Source: Gammaproteobacteria bacterium (lineage in GTDB: Bacteria > Pseudomonadota > Gammaproteobacteria > Steroidobacterales > Steroidobacteraceae). Taken from it: DNA of 44,979 bases. The stretch covers positions 22,599-67,577 of the forward strand of contig PLEC01000011.1 of NCBI GenBank assembly GCA_003136935.1. Direction: 5' to 3'. The position numbers and the translations under genes are program-made. A model generated the notes under the pieces. That model did not search any database and was not told the origin of the DNA. It saw only the letters and a list, made by a program, of their open reading frames with translations. This document shows positions 7,872 to 15,336 of the stretch, piece after piece. How positions within the stretch are numbered: position 1 is the first letter of the stretch; the number at the start of each line of letters is the position of its first letter.

Positions 7872-9080
7872 GTGGAAGCGTCGCCGACGACTGCGGCGGG
7901 TGCGCGGGGCACCGATGCCCAGCCCGCCGATTTAAGAACCCGGGCCCGCGCGGTCGCGGCGATCGCCGCGCAGCACGCGCCTGACGTAGACAGCGCCGCA
8001 CGCTTTCCGGCCGAGGCGTTCGCCGCGGTCAAGGCGCAGCGACTGCTCGGCATCGCGGTGCCGAAAGCCGCTGGCGGCGAGGGCGCCTCCATCGCCGACG
8101 TGGCCGATGTCTGCTACCAGCTCGGTCAGTCATGCGCCTCGACCGGCATGATCTACGCGATGCACCAGATCAAGATCGCCTGCATCCAGCGCCACATGCG
8201 CGGCAGCGCGACCCTGGCGGAGACCTTGCGTCGCGTGTGCGCGGAGCAGCTGCTGCTGGCGTCTTCGACCACGGAGGGGCAGGGCGGCGGCAATGTGCGC
8301 TCCAGCGAGGCGCCGATCGAGTACCAGGAAGGACGCATCACGCTCGAGCGTGCAGCGAGCGTCATATCCTACGGCGCGTACGCGGATGGCATCGTCACGA
8401 CGGCACGCCGCACCAGCACCTCATTGCCGTCGGATCAGGTGCTGATCGCGTTTCTGAAAGCCGACTACACGCTGACGCGACTACAGGGATGGAACACGCT
8501 CGGCATGCGTGGCACCTGCAGCGAGGGGTACACCCTGCGTGCCTCGGGGGTTCCCGGGCAGATCATGCCCGACGCGTACGAGATCATTCACGCCCAGACC
8601 ATGGTGCCCACGGCGCACCTCTTGTGGGGTTCGGTGTGGACGGGCATCGCCGCCGGCGCCGTGACGCGCGCCCAGGCCTTTATCCGCCAGGCGGTGCGTG
8701 CGAGCGGCGGCAACATGCCGCCCGGTGCGCCGCAGTTCACCAAGGCGCTGGGCACGCTGCGGACGTTACGCGGGATGCTCGCGACCTCGCTGCGCACTTA
8801 CGAGCGCAGCATGGGCGATCCCAAGGCGCTCGCCTCGCTGGAATTTCAGTCCATGATCACGCTCACCAAGGTCGAGGCGTCGGAACTCGCGGTGGCAACC
8901 GTCATGAGCGCCCTGCGTGCGTGCGGACTGTCCGGCTATCGCAGTGACAGCGAGTTCAGCATCGAGCGCCACCTGCGCGACGTACTGTCCTCGCCGATCA
9001 TGATCAACAACGACCGCATTCTGGCGAACCTCGCCAATTCGGCGCTGCTGACACCGATTCCGGGCTCGGTGCGCGACTGA
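7872..9080 (+). CDS. Acyl-CoA dehydrogenase-fold flavoenzyme
   Basis: A 402-residue protein with the three-part acyl-CoA dehydrogenase layout: helical N-domain with a LGQSCASTGMIYAMHQ stretch, a middle beta-domain with GWNTLGMRGTCSEGYTL (the family's conserved G-x-R-T/G-S-like turn), and a C-terminal four-helix domain. The family uses FAD to oxidise thioester-bound substrates at the alpha-beta position, or is recruited as a hydroxylase. The start is GTG with AAAGG 8 nt upstream. It sits 5 bp ahead of the aa:CP ligase, so its substrate may be an aminoacyl thioester on the carrier protein, as with prolyl-carrier oxidases in pyrrole biosynthesis. The catalytic base was not assigned with confidence. 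Confidence 0.88.
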   Translation: MEASPTTAAGARGTDAQPADLRTRARAVAAIAAQHAPDVDSAARFPAEAFAAVKAQRLLGIAVPKAAGGEGASIADVADVCYQLGQSCASTGMIYAMHQIKIACIQRHMRGSATLAETLRRVCAEQLLLASSTTEGQGGGNVRSSEAPIEYQEGRITLERAASVISYGAYADGIVTTARRTSTSLPSDQVLIAFLKADYTLTRLQGWNTLGMRGTCSEGYTLRASGVPGQIMPDAYEIIHAQTMVPTAHLLWGSVWTGIAAGAVTRAQAFIRQAVRASGGNMPPGAPQFTKALGTLRTLRGMLATSLRTYERSMGDPKALASLEFQSMITLTKVEASELAVATVMSALRACGLSGYRSDSEFSIERHLRDVLSSPIMINNDRILANLANSALLTPIPGSVRD

Positions 9081-9085
9081 CCGCC

Positions 9086-9997
9086 GTGGCGGCCGTTTCC
9101 AGCAACCAGGATCCGCTCGCCCCGGTGGCGGCGGCGCTGTTTCATCCGCTGGGCGTGGACGGCGTGTACGCGCGCACGGCCCTCTACGAGGGCATGATCG
9201 AACGGTTGACGGCCTGGATTTCCCGGCAGCGCGATCCGCGCGCGGAGGTGCTGCGCTTCCCGCCGGTCATGAGCCGCAGCCAGGTGGAAAAATCCGGCTA
9301 CCTGAAGAGTTTCCCCAACCTGCTCGGGTGCGTGTGCGCGCTGCATGGCTCGGAGGCGCAGATCCGCACCGCCGCCCAGGAACACGAGACCGGCGGCGAC
9401 TGGACCCGCGCGCTCACCCCATCCGACCTCGTGCTGTCCCCGGCTGCGTGCTATCCGGTCTATCCGCTCGCGGCGGCCCGCGGGCCGGTGCCCGCCGGCG
9501 GGCTGCTGTTCGATGTCGCGGCGGACTGTTTTCGTCACGAGCCGTCGCGGGCCCTGAATCGTCTGCAATCCTTTCGCATGCGTGAGTTCGTGCGCATTGC
9601 CACGCCGGAGGAAATCACGACATTTGGCGAGTACTGGATGGCGCGCGCGCCGCAACTGGCCGCTGAGCTGGCGTTGCCGTGCAAACTCGACGTGGCGAGC
9701 GATCCGTTTTTCGGCCGCGTGGGGCAGATCATGGCGGTTAGCCAGCGGCAGCAGGCGCTGAAGTTTGAGCTGCTGATTCCCTATCATGAAGGCGCGGTGC
9801 CTACGGCCTGCATGAGCCTTAACTATCACCGTGACCACTTCGGCGGTGTCTGGCAGCTGGCGAATGCCGCCGGCGAGCGCTCGCACACCAGCTGCTTCGC
9901 GTTTGGCGTGGACCGGCTGACTATCGCGCTGTTCTGCGTGCACGGCGTGGACGTGCCGGGCTGGCCGCAGGGAGTCCGGCGCGCGCTCGCGATCTAG
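9086..9997 (+). CDS. Amino acid:[carrier protein] ligase (SerRS-like class II synthetase catalytic core)
   Basis: A 303-residue stand-alone class II aminoacyl-tRNA-synthetase core with no tRNA-binding arm. Motif 2 is FRHE (149-152) followed by RLQSFRMREFVRI; motif 3 is FGVDRL (273-278). Cys122 (AACYPVYP), Glu167 (MREF) and Cys270 (TSCFAFG) match the three zinc ligands I recall for the characterised Bradyrhizobium enzyme Bll0957 (Cys131, Glu176, Cys279) with a constant offset of nine. Such enzymes adenylate a small free amino acid (Gly or Ala in studied cases) and transfer it to the phosphopantetheine of a small carrier protein, not to tRNA. The start is GTG, 5 bp after the dehydrogenase. Likely acceptors are the carrier proteins at 6451 and 11353. 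Family firm, amino acid unknown. Confidence 0.93.
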   Translation: MAAVSSNQDPLAPVAAALFHPLGVDGVYARTALYEGMIERLTAWISRQRDPRAEVLRFPPVMSRSQVEKSGYLKSFPNLLGCVCALHGSEAQIRTAAQEHETGGDWTRALTPSDLVLSPAACYPVYPLAAARGPVPAGGLLFDVAADCFRHEPSRALNRLQSFRMREFVRIATPEEITTFGEYWMARAPQLAAELALPCKLDVASDPFFGRVGQIMAVSQRQQALKFELLIPYHEGAVPTACMSLNYHRDHFGGVWQLANAAGERSHTSCFAFGVDRLTIALFCVHGVDVPGWPQGVRRALAI

Positions 9998-10010
9998 AGG
10001 CCGCCCATGC

Positions 10011-10943
10011 ATGCCGCTCGATCCCTACGCCAAGAGGTTTCTTGACCGTCTCGTCGCACTGAACCCGCCGAGCGCCTTGTCCTTGTCCGTCGCCGAGCGC
10101 CGTGAGGCGCTTGCCAACCTTCTCAGCCTGTCCGCCGACGGCGCGCCCGACGCCACGGTGGAGGATCGCGTCATCCCGGGGCCTGGCGGGGCGCTCCCCG
10201 TGCGCATCTACACGCCTGCCGGGCAGCCTCACGGCCGTCTGCCCGCGCTCGTGTATTTTCACGGCGGCGGCCTGGTCGCGGGCACTCTCGATTCCTATGA
10301 CGGCATCGCACGCGAACTCGCCCATGCGAGCGGTTGCCGGCTCATTGCGGTCGGCTACCGGCTCGCTCCGGAAGCGCCATTCCCGGCGGCGGTCGAGGAT
10401 GCCTGCGCGGCGACGGCCTGGATCGCGGCGCACACGGAGGACTTCGCGGTCGATCCTGAGCGCCTGTGCGTCGCCGGCGATTCGGCCGGCGCGACCCTCG
10501 CCGCGGTGGTGTGTCAGAGAGCGGCTGGCAGCGGACTGCATCTGGCGCTGCAGTTTCTCTTGTGCCCGATCCTGGATCATGCGGGGGTGACGCCTTCGCG
10601 GCGCGCCTTCGACGCGGGGTACCTGGTGGATGCGGCCACGCTCGCGCACGACCTCAGGCACTACCTCGGAGCGGCGGGCGATGTGCACGACCCGCGCGTC
10701 TCGCCTTTGCGTGGTGCCGGGCTGCGCGGGCTGCCACCGGCCTGCATCCATACCGCGGAATTTGATCCGCTGCGCGATGAGGGCCGGGACTACGCGGCAG
10801 CTCTGCAGGACGCGGGCGTGAGGACGCTATATCGCTGTCACTTAGGTATGATCCACCTGTTCTACGGTATGGGGGTCGTCATTCCGTACGCGGCGGTCGC
10901 GTATCGGGAGATGGGCGCCGATATTCGTTCGCTGCTGAGCTGA
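10011..10943 (+). CDS. Alpha/beta hydrolase, hormone-sensitive lipase (HSL) family
   Basis: A 310-residue alpha/beta-hydrolase fold-3 protein. The oxyanion HGGG is at 84-87, the nucleophile is Ser158 in GDSAG, and the acid and base are Asp252 (FDPLRDEG) and His282 (GMIHLFYG), so the triad is complete. Family members cleave short-chain esters or act as thioesterases. No signal peptide is visible, so it is cytoplasmic. It lies 13 bp behind the aa:CP ligase in the same direction; release of a carrier-bound intermediate is an attractive role but only inferred. The ATG at 10011 is in frame with all motifs. Confidence 0.9.
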   Translation: MPLDPYAKRFLDRLVALNPPSALSLSVAERREALANLLSLSADGAPDATVEDRVIPGPGGALPVRIYTPAGQPHGRLPALVYFHGGGLVAGTLDSYDGIARELAHASGCRLIAVGYRLAPEAPFPAAVEDACAATAWIAAHTEDFAVDPERLCVAGDSAGATLAAVVCQRAAGSGLHLALQFLLCPILDHAGVTPSRRAFDAGYLVDAATLAHDLRHYLGAAGDVHDPRVSPLRGAGLRGLPPACIHTAEFDPLRDEGRDYAAALQDAGVRTLYRCHLGMIHLFYGMGVVIPYAAVAYREMGADIRSLLS

Positions 10944-10957
10944 GACGAGGTAAGTGC

Positions 10958-11341
10958 GTGACGGATCGCCGCGATACCGACCAGTTGTTGCGCGAGTTGC
11001 ACGCAGCACGAGTCGCAGGGCAACTAGAGAGGCTGTGCGCTGTATTTGCCGGGGATGCAGTATTCCGCATCGCCGGCACGAGTGAGGGCAAGCCGATTGC
11101 GATCGCCGCAACCGGCATCGAGGAAATCCGGACGTGGCTCGCGATGCTGGTCAAGACGTTCAGACTTACCGGATATGAAGCGTCCCCGAGTGTGATCGAG
11201 GGTCACCGGGCAATGATCAACTGGCGCGCCCAGATCCATTCCAAGATCACCGGTGCTGTCGTGTCCACCGAGCTGGTGGATCTGGTCGAAGTGCGAAATG
11301 GCCGCATCGGCTCGTACTTCGAGCTGTTCGTGCCGCGTTAG
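10958..11341 (+). CDS. SnoaL-like / NTF2-fold small protein
   Basis: A 127-residue protein with the pattern of the NTF2-like superfamily: an N-terminal helix pair (LLRELHAARVAGQLERL), then GDAVFRIAG, a central WRAQIHSK strand and a C-terminal ELVDLVEVRNGRIGSYFELF. In this fold the cavity can host cyclisation, isomerisation or hydrolysis, or simply bind a ligand. A specific reaction cannot be read. The start is GTG, 14 bp after the hydrolase stop, and the stop is 11 bp before the next carrier protein, so it belongs to the same operon. Confidence 0.75.
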   Translation: MTDRRDTDQLLRELHAARVAGQLERLCAVFAGDAVFRIAGTSEGKPIAIAATGIEEIRTWLAMLVKTFRLTGYEASPSVIEGHRAMINWRAQIHSKITGAVVSTELVDLVEVRNGRIGSYFELFVPR

Positions 11342-11352
11342 GGGTCAGGAAG

Positions 11353-11592
11353 ATGTCGGTGAGGTCCACGATCACGTCCCTTTTTGAGCAGGTCGCACGC
11401 GAGCAGCAACGAACGCTTGCGCCGCTGTCCGATGATCTGAAGCTCCTGAAGTCGGGCCTGGACTCGTTGAGCTTCGCGCTCATTGTCGCGCGTCTGGAAG
11501 ATACGCTCGGCTACGACCCGTTCGAGACCGCCGAGAGTTTCCCGGTGACCTTCGGCGATTTCGTCAAACTATACGAAAGCCGGCCCAAGTAG
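11353..11592 (+). CDS. Acyl/peptidyl carrier protein (second carrier)
   Basis: A 79-residue carrier protein with the attachment serine at Ser38 in SGLDSLSFAL and the tail LGYDPFETAESFPVTFGDFV. This subtype typically sits beside AMP-dependent ligases in small clusters, and a FATP-type ligase lies convergently at 11677. It differs clearly from the carrier at 6451 (DSL versus SSI motif, different helix III), so the two are probably charged by different enzymes. Last gene of the plus-strand operon, followed directly by a hairpin. Confidence 0.92.
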   Translation: MSVRSTITSLFEQVAREQQRTLAPLSDDLKLLKSGLDSLSFALIVARLEDTLGYDPFETAESFPVTFGDFVKLYESRPK

Positions 11593-11599
11593 TTCATCG

Positions 11600-11626
11600 G
11601 CCGAAATCGCAGGAAGCGATTTCGGC
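11600..11626. terminator. 11-bp perfect hairpin between convergent genes
   Basis: An 11-bp perfect inverted repeat (11600-11610 with 11616-11626) around a 5-nt AGGAA loop, 7 bp after the carrier-protein stop and 50 bp from the stop of the convergent ligase. No T-run follows on either strand, so it is a bidirectional terminator or RNA-stabilising hairpin rather than a textbook intrinsic terminator. Confidence 0.6.
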
Positions 11627-11676
11627 GGACAGTAGTTCCGTTTCCGGCGGTGACCGCAGTGCGGGCGCGCCGCTCA

Positions 11677-13449
11677 CTACAGCCGCAGGGTGCCGGCGCG
11701 GATGTGCTCGTGCAGGGTGGCATCCATTTTCACGTAGGCCGCAGCGCGACGGTCGTCGAAGTAGAGCGGATCGCTCACCTGCGCCGGATCGAACCCCTGT
11801 TGGGCGAGTTTCCGGCTTCTGTGTCTGAATGTTCCGGTCAGCTCGAGCGACGCCACCAGCCGCACGAACAGCGGCCGCGCATAGGCCGGCAGCTTCTCCG
11901 CCACGTAAAGCCGGAAGTCGTCGAGGTCGAAGCGCGCATCGACGACTAACGCGACCATGCCGGCGCGACCTTCGTGATGTGGCACGGTGACGCCGTACAC
12001 GGCGGCGTCGGCGACTCCGTGAAAGGCGCTGATCACGGACAATACCTCGGTCGTGGAGACGTTTTCTCCCTTCCAGCGGAAGGTGTCGCCGGCGCGATCC
12101 ACGAAGTAAAAAAATCCGTCGCCGTCCTGGCGCATCAGGTCGCCGGTCCGGTACCAGGCGTCGCCTGGCTCGAAAACGTCCTGCAGCACTTTCTTTTTCG
12201 AGGCCTGGGTATCCGCGTAGCCCTCGAAGTGTCCGCCGGCCGCGTCGTCGCGGCTGGAGAGCCTGCCGATCGCCTCGCCGACTTCCCCCGGCGCGCAGCG
12301 TTCACACCATCCGGCCGCGTTGCGCAGTGGTGCGCCGCTGTCCGCATCGACTTTCGCCAGCACGACGGCGGCGCGCTGCGCGAGAAAAGCTGGAATTTTC
12401 CCGATGGCGCCGCGGCGGCCCTCGCAGTTGTAGAGCGAGAAGCTGCCCTCGGTCGCCGCGTAGTACTCGAGGATCTGCGGAATGCGGAAGCGTTCCTGGA
12501 ATTGCTCCCAGACATCCGCGCGCAGTCCGTTGCCGCAGCACAGGCGCAGCGTGTGATGGGTTTCCGCCTCCTGGTGCGGACTCGCCACGAGGTAGCGGCA
12601 CAGTTCACCGATGTACTGGAACAACGTACAGCGCTCTGCAACGACGTCGGGCCAGAAGTCGCTCGCTGAAAACCGTTCGAGCAGCACCACCGTGGCGCCA
12701 CCCACGAGCGGCGCGCCGGCCGCCACCACGCCACCGATGCTGTGGTACATCGGCAGGCAGTTGTACATCCGGTCACCCGGGTGGATCGCCATCATGCCGG
12801 CGAACCAGTGCGTCCACTGGACTATGCGGTAATGGCTGACGTTGGCAGCCTTGGGTGCGCCCGTCGTTCCGGAAGTGTAGATGCACAGTGCGCGGTCGGT
12901 GAGCGCCGGCAGCGCGCGCTCCGCAGCCGTCAGCGAGCGCGCCGACTCGCGCTCCACGGTGCGCTCCAGGCGTGGCAGCTGACCATCGTCGCCGCCGTGG
13001 ACCCAGCAGCGCACGCTATCCGCAAATCCCGCGCGCGCGGACGCCAGGGCGGCAGCCAGGGTTGCCGAAGTGATCAGGTGTCGGGGTGCGGCGGAACGGA
13101 TGGCGTGCGCGAGCAGCTCGCCGCTCAGATAGGTATTAAGAAGCGCAGCCGTGACGCCGATCCTGGTGAGTCCCAGCCAGATGGCCAGATACTCCGGACA
13201 ATTGGTCATGAGCAGGCACACCGAGTCGCCCGGGGACAGACCCTGGGACAGCCCCCAGCGCGCGTAGCGTGCTGCGGATTCGGCGAGCGTGCGGTAGGTT
13301 AGAGTCAGGCCTGAGAACTCAAGTGCAGGCGTTGAGTCAAAGCGTTCCGCCAGGTCTTCGATAATGATTGGAAAGATGGCCGACTGGCCTCGTTCGACGG
13401 GCGCTGTCGCTTGCAGCGCGCGCAGCCAAGCTTTCGCCGGTGAACTCAC
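11677..13449 (-). CDS. FATP-type (very-long-chain) acyl-CoA synthetase
   Basis: A 590-residue full-length ANL enzyme of the fatty-acid-transport-protein subgroup. The P-loop is YTSGTTGAPK (191-200); then LPMYHSIGG, EYYAATEGSF (FATP-style), YRTGDLMRQDGDG, FVDRAGDTFRWKGENVSTTEV and a C-terminal domain. It should convert a fatty or hydrophobic carboxylate to acyl-AMP and then to CoA or carrier thioester. The GTG at 13449 gives a normal N-terminus. It is monocistronic on the minus strand and converges with the aa:CP operon, so it could charge the second carrier protein (11353) with an acyl chain to be joined to the amino acid. This last step is inference. Confidence 0.92.
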   Translation of the reverse strand: MSSPAKAWLRALQATAPVERGQSAIFPIIIEDLAERFDSTPALEFSGLTLTYRTLAESAARYARWGLSQGLSPGDSVCLLMTNCPEYLAIWLGLTRIGVTAALLNTYLSGELLAHAIRSAAPRHLITSATLAAALASARAGFADSVRCWVHGGDDGQLPRLERTVERESARSLTAAERALPALTDRALCIYTSGTTGAPKAANVSHYRIVQWTHWFAGMMAIHPGDRMYNCLPMYHSIGGVVAAGAPLVGGATVVLLERFSASDFWPDVVAERCTLFQYIGELCRYLVASPHQEAETHHTLRLCCGNGLRADVWEQFQERFRIPQILEYYAATEGSFSLYNCEGRRGAIGKIPAFLAQRAAVVLAKVDADSGAPLRNAAGWCERCAPGEVGEAIGRLSSRDDAAGGHFEGYADTQASKKKVLQDVFEPGDAWYRTGDLMRQDGDGFFYFVDRAGDTFRWKGENVSTTEVLSVISAFHGVADAAVYGVTVPHHEGRAGMVALVVDARFDLDDFRLYVAEKLPAYARPLFVRLVASLELTGTFRHRSRKLAQQGFDPAQVSDPLYFDDRRAAAYVKMDATLHEHIRAGTLRL

Positions 13450-13580
13450 GGCGCCATCATACCTGCAGCCGTGGCAGCCCCCGCACTGTAGCGCCCGCCG
13501 CCACCGTCACTGCTTTGTTAATTGTTGGGCGATGCGGTTTGTGCGTTAATGCGTGCATGATCGAAGCGGCGGAAACAGCC

Positions 13581-14312
13581 GCGGTGAGTTTGCCCGCGTC
13601 GTGAGCGCCAACCCTGTTGACCATGTGCTGCCCGGCGGGCCGCTGTATTTCCCCGCCGAGTCACCGCTGGGCGCGGCACGGTTACACGGTGCTGCGCATG
13701 GACCTCGCTGGCATCGGCGACAGCGACACGCGTGCCGGACGCCCCGACGATGAGGTCTTCCCGCCGGCGGCGCTCGCTGACATCCGTGCGGCGATGGAAT
13801 TTGTTCAGGCGCGCTACGGGATTCGCGACATCACGCTCGCGGGCCCGTGCTCAGGGGCCTATCACGCGCTGCGCGCAGCCGTGGCCGGACTGCCGGTGAA
13901 TTGTCTGCTGATGGTGAACCCGGAAAATTTCTTCTCGGAGGAGGGGGCTTCGGTGCGCGAGCTGCAACTCGCAGAGGTAGTGCGCAATCCGAGCCTCTAC
14001 CGCGAGCGGGCGTTCTCCCCCGAGGCGTGGAAGCGGCTTCTCAGCGGCCAGGTGAGTCGAAGGCGCGTGAGCTGGCGAGATTCCTCCATATCCAACTGCC
14101 CCGCGATCTGGGCCGTGAGCTTGAAGTGCTCGGCGCGCGCAACGTGCGTCTGGTGTTCGTTTTGCCAGGGGTGAAGCGGGAATAGACCTGCTGAAGATCC
14201 AGGCAGGCTCAACCATCCGGCGGCTCGGTGAACGCTGTCACCTGCACATCATCGGCGGCGGAGACCATACCTTCAGCCGCAGCGCGCGAGAAGCCTCGCC
14301 TTAGTCACACGG
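13581..14312 (+). pseudogene. Frameshifted alpha/beta-hydrolase relic
   Basis: Coherent hydrolase sequence runs through three frames. Frame 1 (about 13660-14060) gives GYTVLRMDLAGIGDSD, DIRAAMEFVQARYGI and GPCSGAYHALRAAV (nucleophile elbow, here Pro-Cys-Ser), then MVNPENFF and AWKRLLSGQV. Frame 2 (about 14065-14165) gives ARFLHIQLPRDLGRELEVL. Frame 3 (about 14161-14310) gives GIDLLKIQAGSTIRRLGERC and GGGDHTFS, which contains the catalytic His. No frame carries a complete protein, and the N-terminus also shifts near 13660. The parent resembles hydrolases found with AMP-ligases and carrier proteins, and hydrolases are normal partners in XrtA loci. It is dead unless the shifts are sequencing errors. 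Confidence 0.75.
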
Positions 14313-14756
14313 GGGCGCTGCCCGCGCACCTGACAATAATTGATTTCCTCGTGAGCGCCGTCGCAGTTTTGCGCTCGCGACTTCCGGCAAAGCGCGCACA
14401 CGCAACGCACGCGTCCGCGTGCCCGGGTACTTGGCGGATAAGTGACGCAGCGGATAACTCCGTGTCGTTACCCGGCAACGCGATGCGACGCGTCATGTTG
14501 GCTGCGCGGTCAACGGCTTACGCGCGGGGTGTGCGTTACAGCACACGGGGTTTGTCGGCGCACGCCGACCCTCAGAGTGTCATAAAGCGCGCGATAACGA
14601 CGCCGTTACTCTCAACACAATGACGCACAAGGAAAAGATCGCGATGGCATAGCGCTTGCTTCTCTGAATTCCCGACCTGCGGTCTCGAGCTTGGTCGCTT
14701 GGACTGCGTAAAGGCGAATTGTGAACCCGCGCGCTTGCGTGTGGGGAGGAGTGGCT
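14313..14756. other. Intergenic region without a recognisable gene
   Basis: About 440 bp between the hydrolase relic and the lipoprotein. An apparent reading frame covers part of it but has no recognisable motif. It holds an 18-bp inverted repeat at 14529-14546 and a GGGGAGGA ribosome-binding site at 14743-14750. Confidence 0.5.
14529..14546. promoter_or_regulatory. CRP-like inverted repeat (variant half-sites)
   Basis: GTGTGC-N6-GCACAC, perfect 6-bp arms with a 6-bp spacer. The TGTGC/GCACA half-sites differ by one base from the CRP consensus TGTGA/TCACA. It lies ~210 bp before the lipoprotein, rather far for direct control, but shares arm length and spacing with the sites at 15170 and 25139. 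Confidence 0.35.
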
Positions 14757-15152
14757 TTGCCTAGAATCAAGAGCATTGTTGTGGCGCTGGGACTATTGAG
14801 CCTGGCCGGATGTAATTTCGACAACGCCACGCCCGCCGGCGTGCAGGGAGGCACCAGTCAATCCAGCACCGGCGGGGGCACCAGCGCCAGCGCAGGCACT
14901 GCACAGCTGGCATGGCAGATACCAACGGAAAATACCAACGGCACGCCGCTCACGGATCTGGCCGGATATACGATCGTCTACGGCACGAGCCCGGGTGTCC
15001 TGGACCACTCGGCGCAGGTCACGGACATCGAAACTACAAGTTATGTCGTGACGGGTCTCAGCCAGGGAACCTGGTACTTCGCCATCCTGTCCAATACTTC
15101 GTCGGGCGAGAGCAGCGCGCTTTCGGACATCGCGAGCACGACCATCTCCTGA
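14757..15152 (+). CDS. Lipoprotein with fibronectin type III domain
   Basis: The N-terminus MPRIKSIVVALGLLSLAGC is a lipoprotein signal peptide with lipobox LAGC, so the mature protein starts at that Cys and is lipid-anchored. A Gly/Ser/Thr-rich linker follows, then one FN3 domain (LAWQIPTENTN, GYTIVYGTSPG, TSYVVTGLSQGTWYFAI). FN3 lipoproteins of this kind occur beside XrtA exopolysaccharide genes. I chose the TTG at 14757 because GGGGAGGA ends 6 nt before it and the signal peptide then begins correctly; GTG codons at 14751 and 14721 in the same frame are alternatives. The role is unknown; a matrix or carbohydrate contact at the cell surface is plausible. Confidence 0.8.
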   Translation: MPRIKSIVVALGLLSLAGCNFDNATPAGVQGGTSQSSTGGGTSASAGTAQLAWQIPTENTNGTPLTDLAGYTIVYGTSPGVLDHSAQVTDIETTSYVVTGLSQGTWYFAILSNTSSGESSALSDIASTTIS

Positions 15153-15169
15153 GGGTCGCTAACAGGCGA

Positions 15170-15187
15170 GTGTGACGTGGGTCACAC
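15170..15187. promoter_or_regulatory. CRP/FNR-family operator upstream of the exosortase operon
   Basis: GTGTGACGTGGGTCACAC contains a perfect TGTGA-N6-TCACA palindrome, the consensus of CRP and of relatives such as Xanthomonas Clp. The -10-like TATACT at 15191-15196 begins four bases after it, so the operator covers the expected -35 region. Occupancy would then block this promoter unless another promoter is used. Regulator identity is inference. Confidence 0.7.
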
Positions 15188-15190
15188 CGG

Positions 15191-15196
15191 TATACT
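15191..15196 (+). promoter_or_regulatory. Candidate -10 box of the XrtA operon
   Basis: TATACT, 5 of 6 matches to TATAAT, about 140 bp before the exosortase start and just behind the CRP-like palindrome. No good -35 hexamer is seen because the palindrome occupies that place. Confidence 0.4.
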
Positions 15197-15336
15197 AAAG
15201 CTGGGCGGTGCGCGGCGCCAACCAGCGAACATAGCCGCATGTGGCCGAAGAGCTTGTGGCCACCGTACAAGAACCATTAAAAACTGCCGGTGAGGATGTG
15301 CCGGCGAGGCGCATGAGGCTCAAGGGGAATCACTCG

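Noticed and set aside
9086-9997. Interpretation as a genuine seryl-tRNA synthetase
   Set aside because: It lacks the N-terminal tRNA-binding coiled coil, is much shorter than SerRS, and sits among carrier proteins.
8936-10012. 358-codon open frame antisense to the aa:CP ligase
   Set aside because: Composition typical of a GC-rich antisense frame; the plus-strand product has intact class II motifs and zinc ligands.
14228-14623. 131-codon plus-strand frame between the hydrolase relic and lipoprotein
   Set aside because: Its beginning overlaps the relic in another frame and the rest has no motif or ribosome-binding site.
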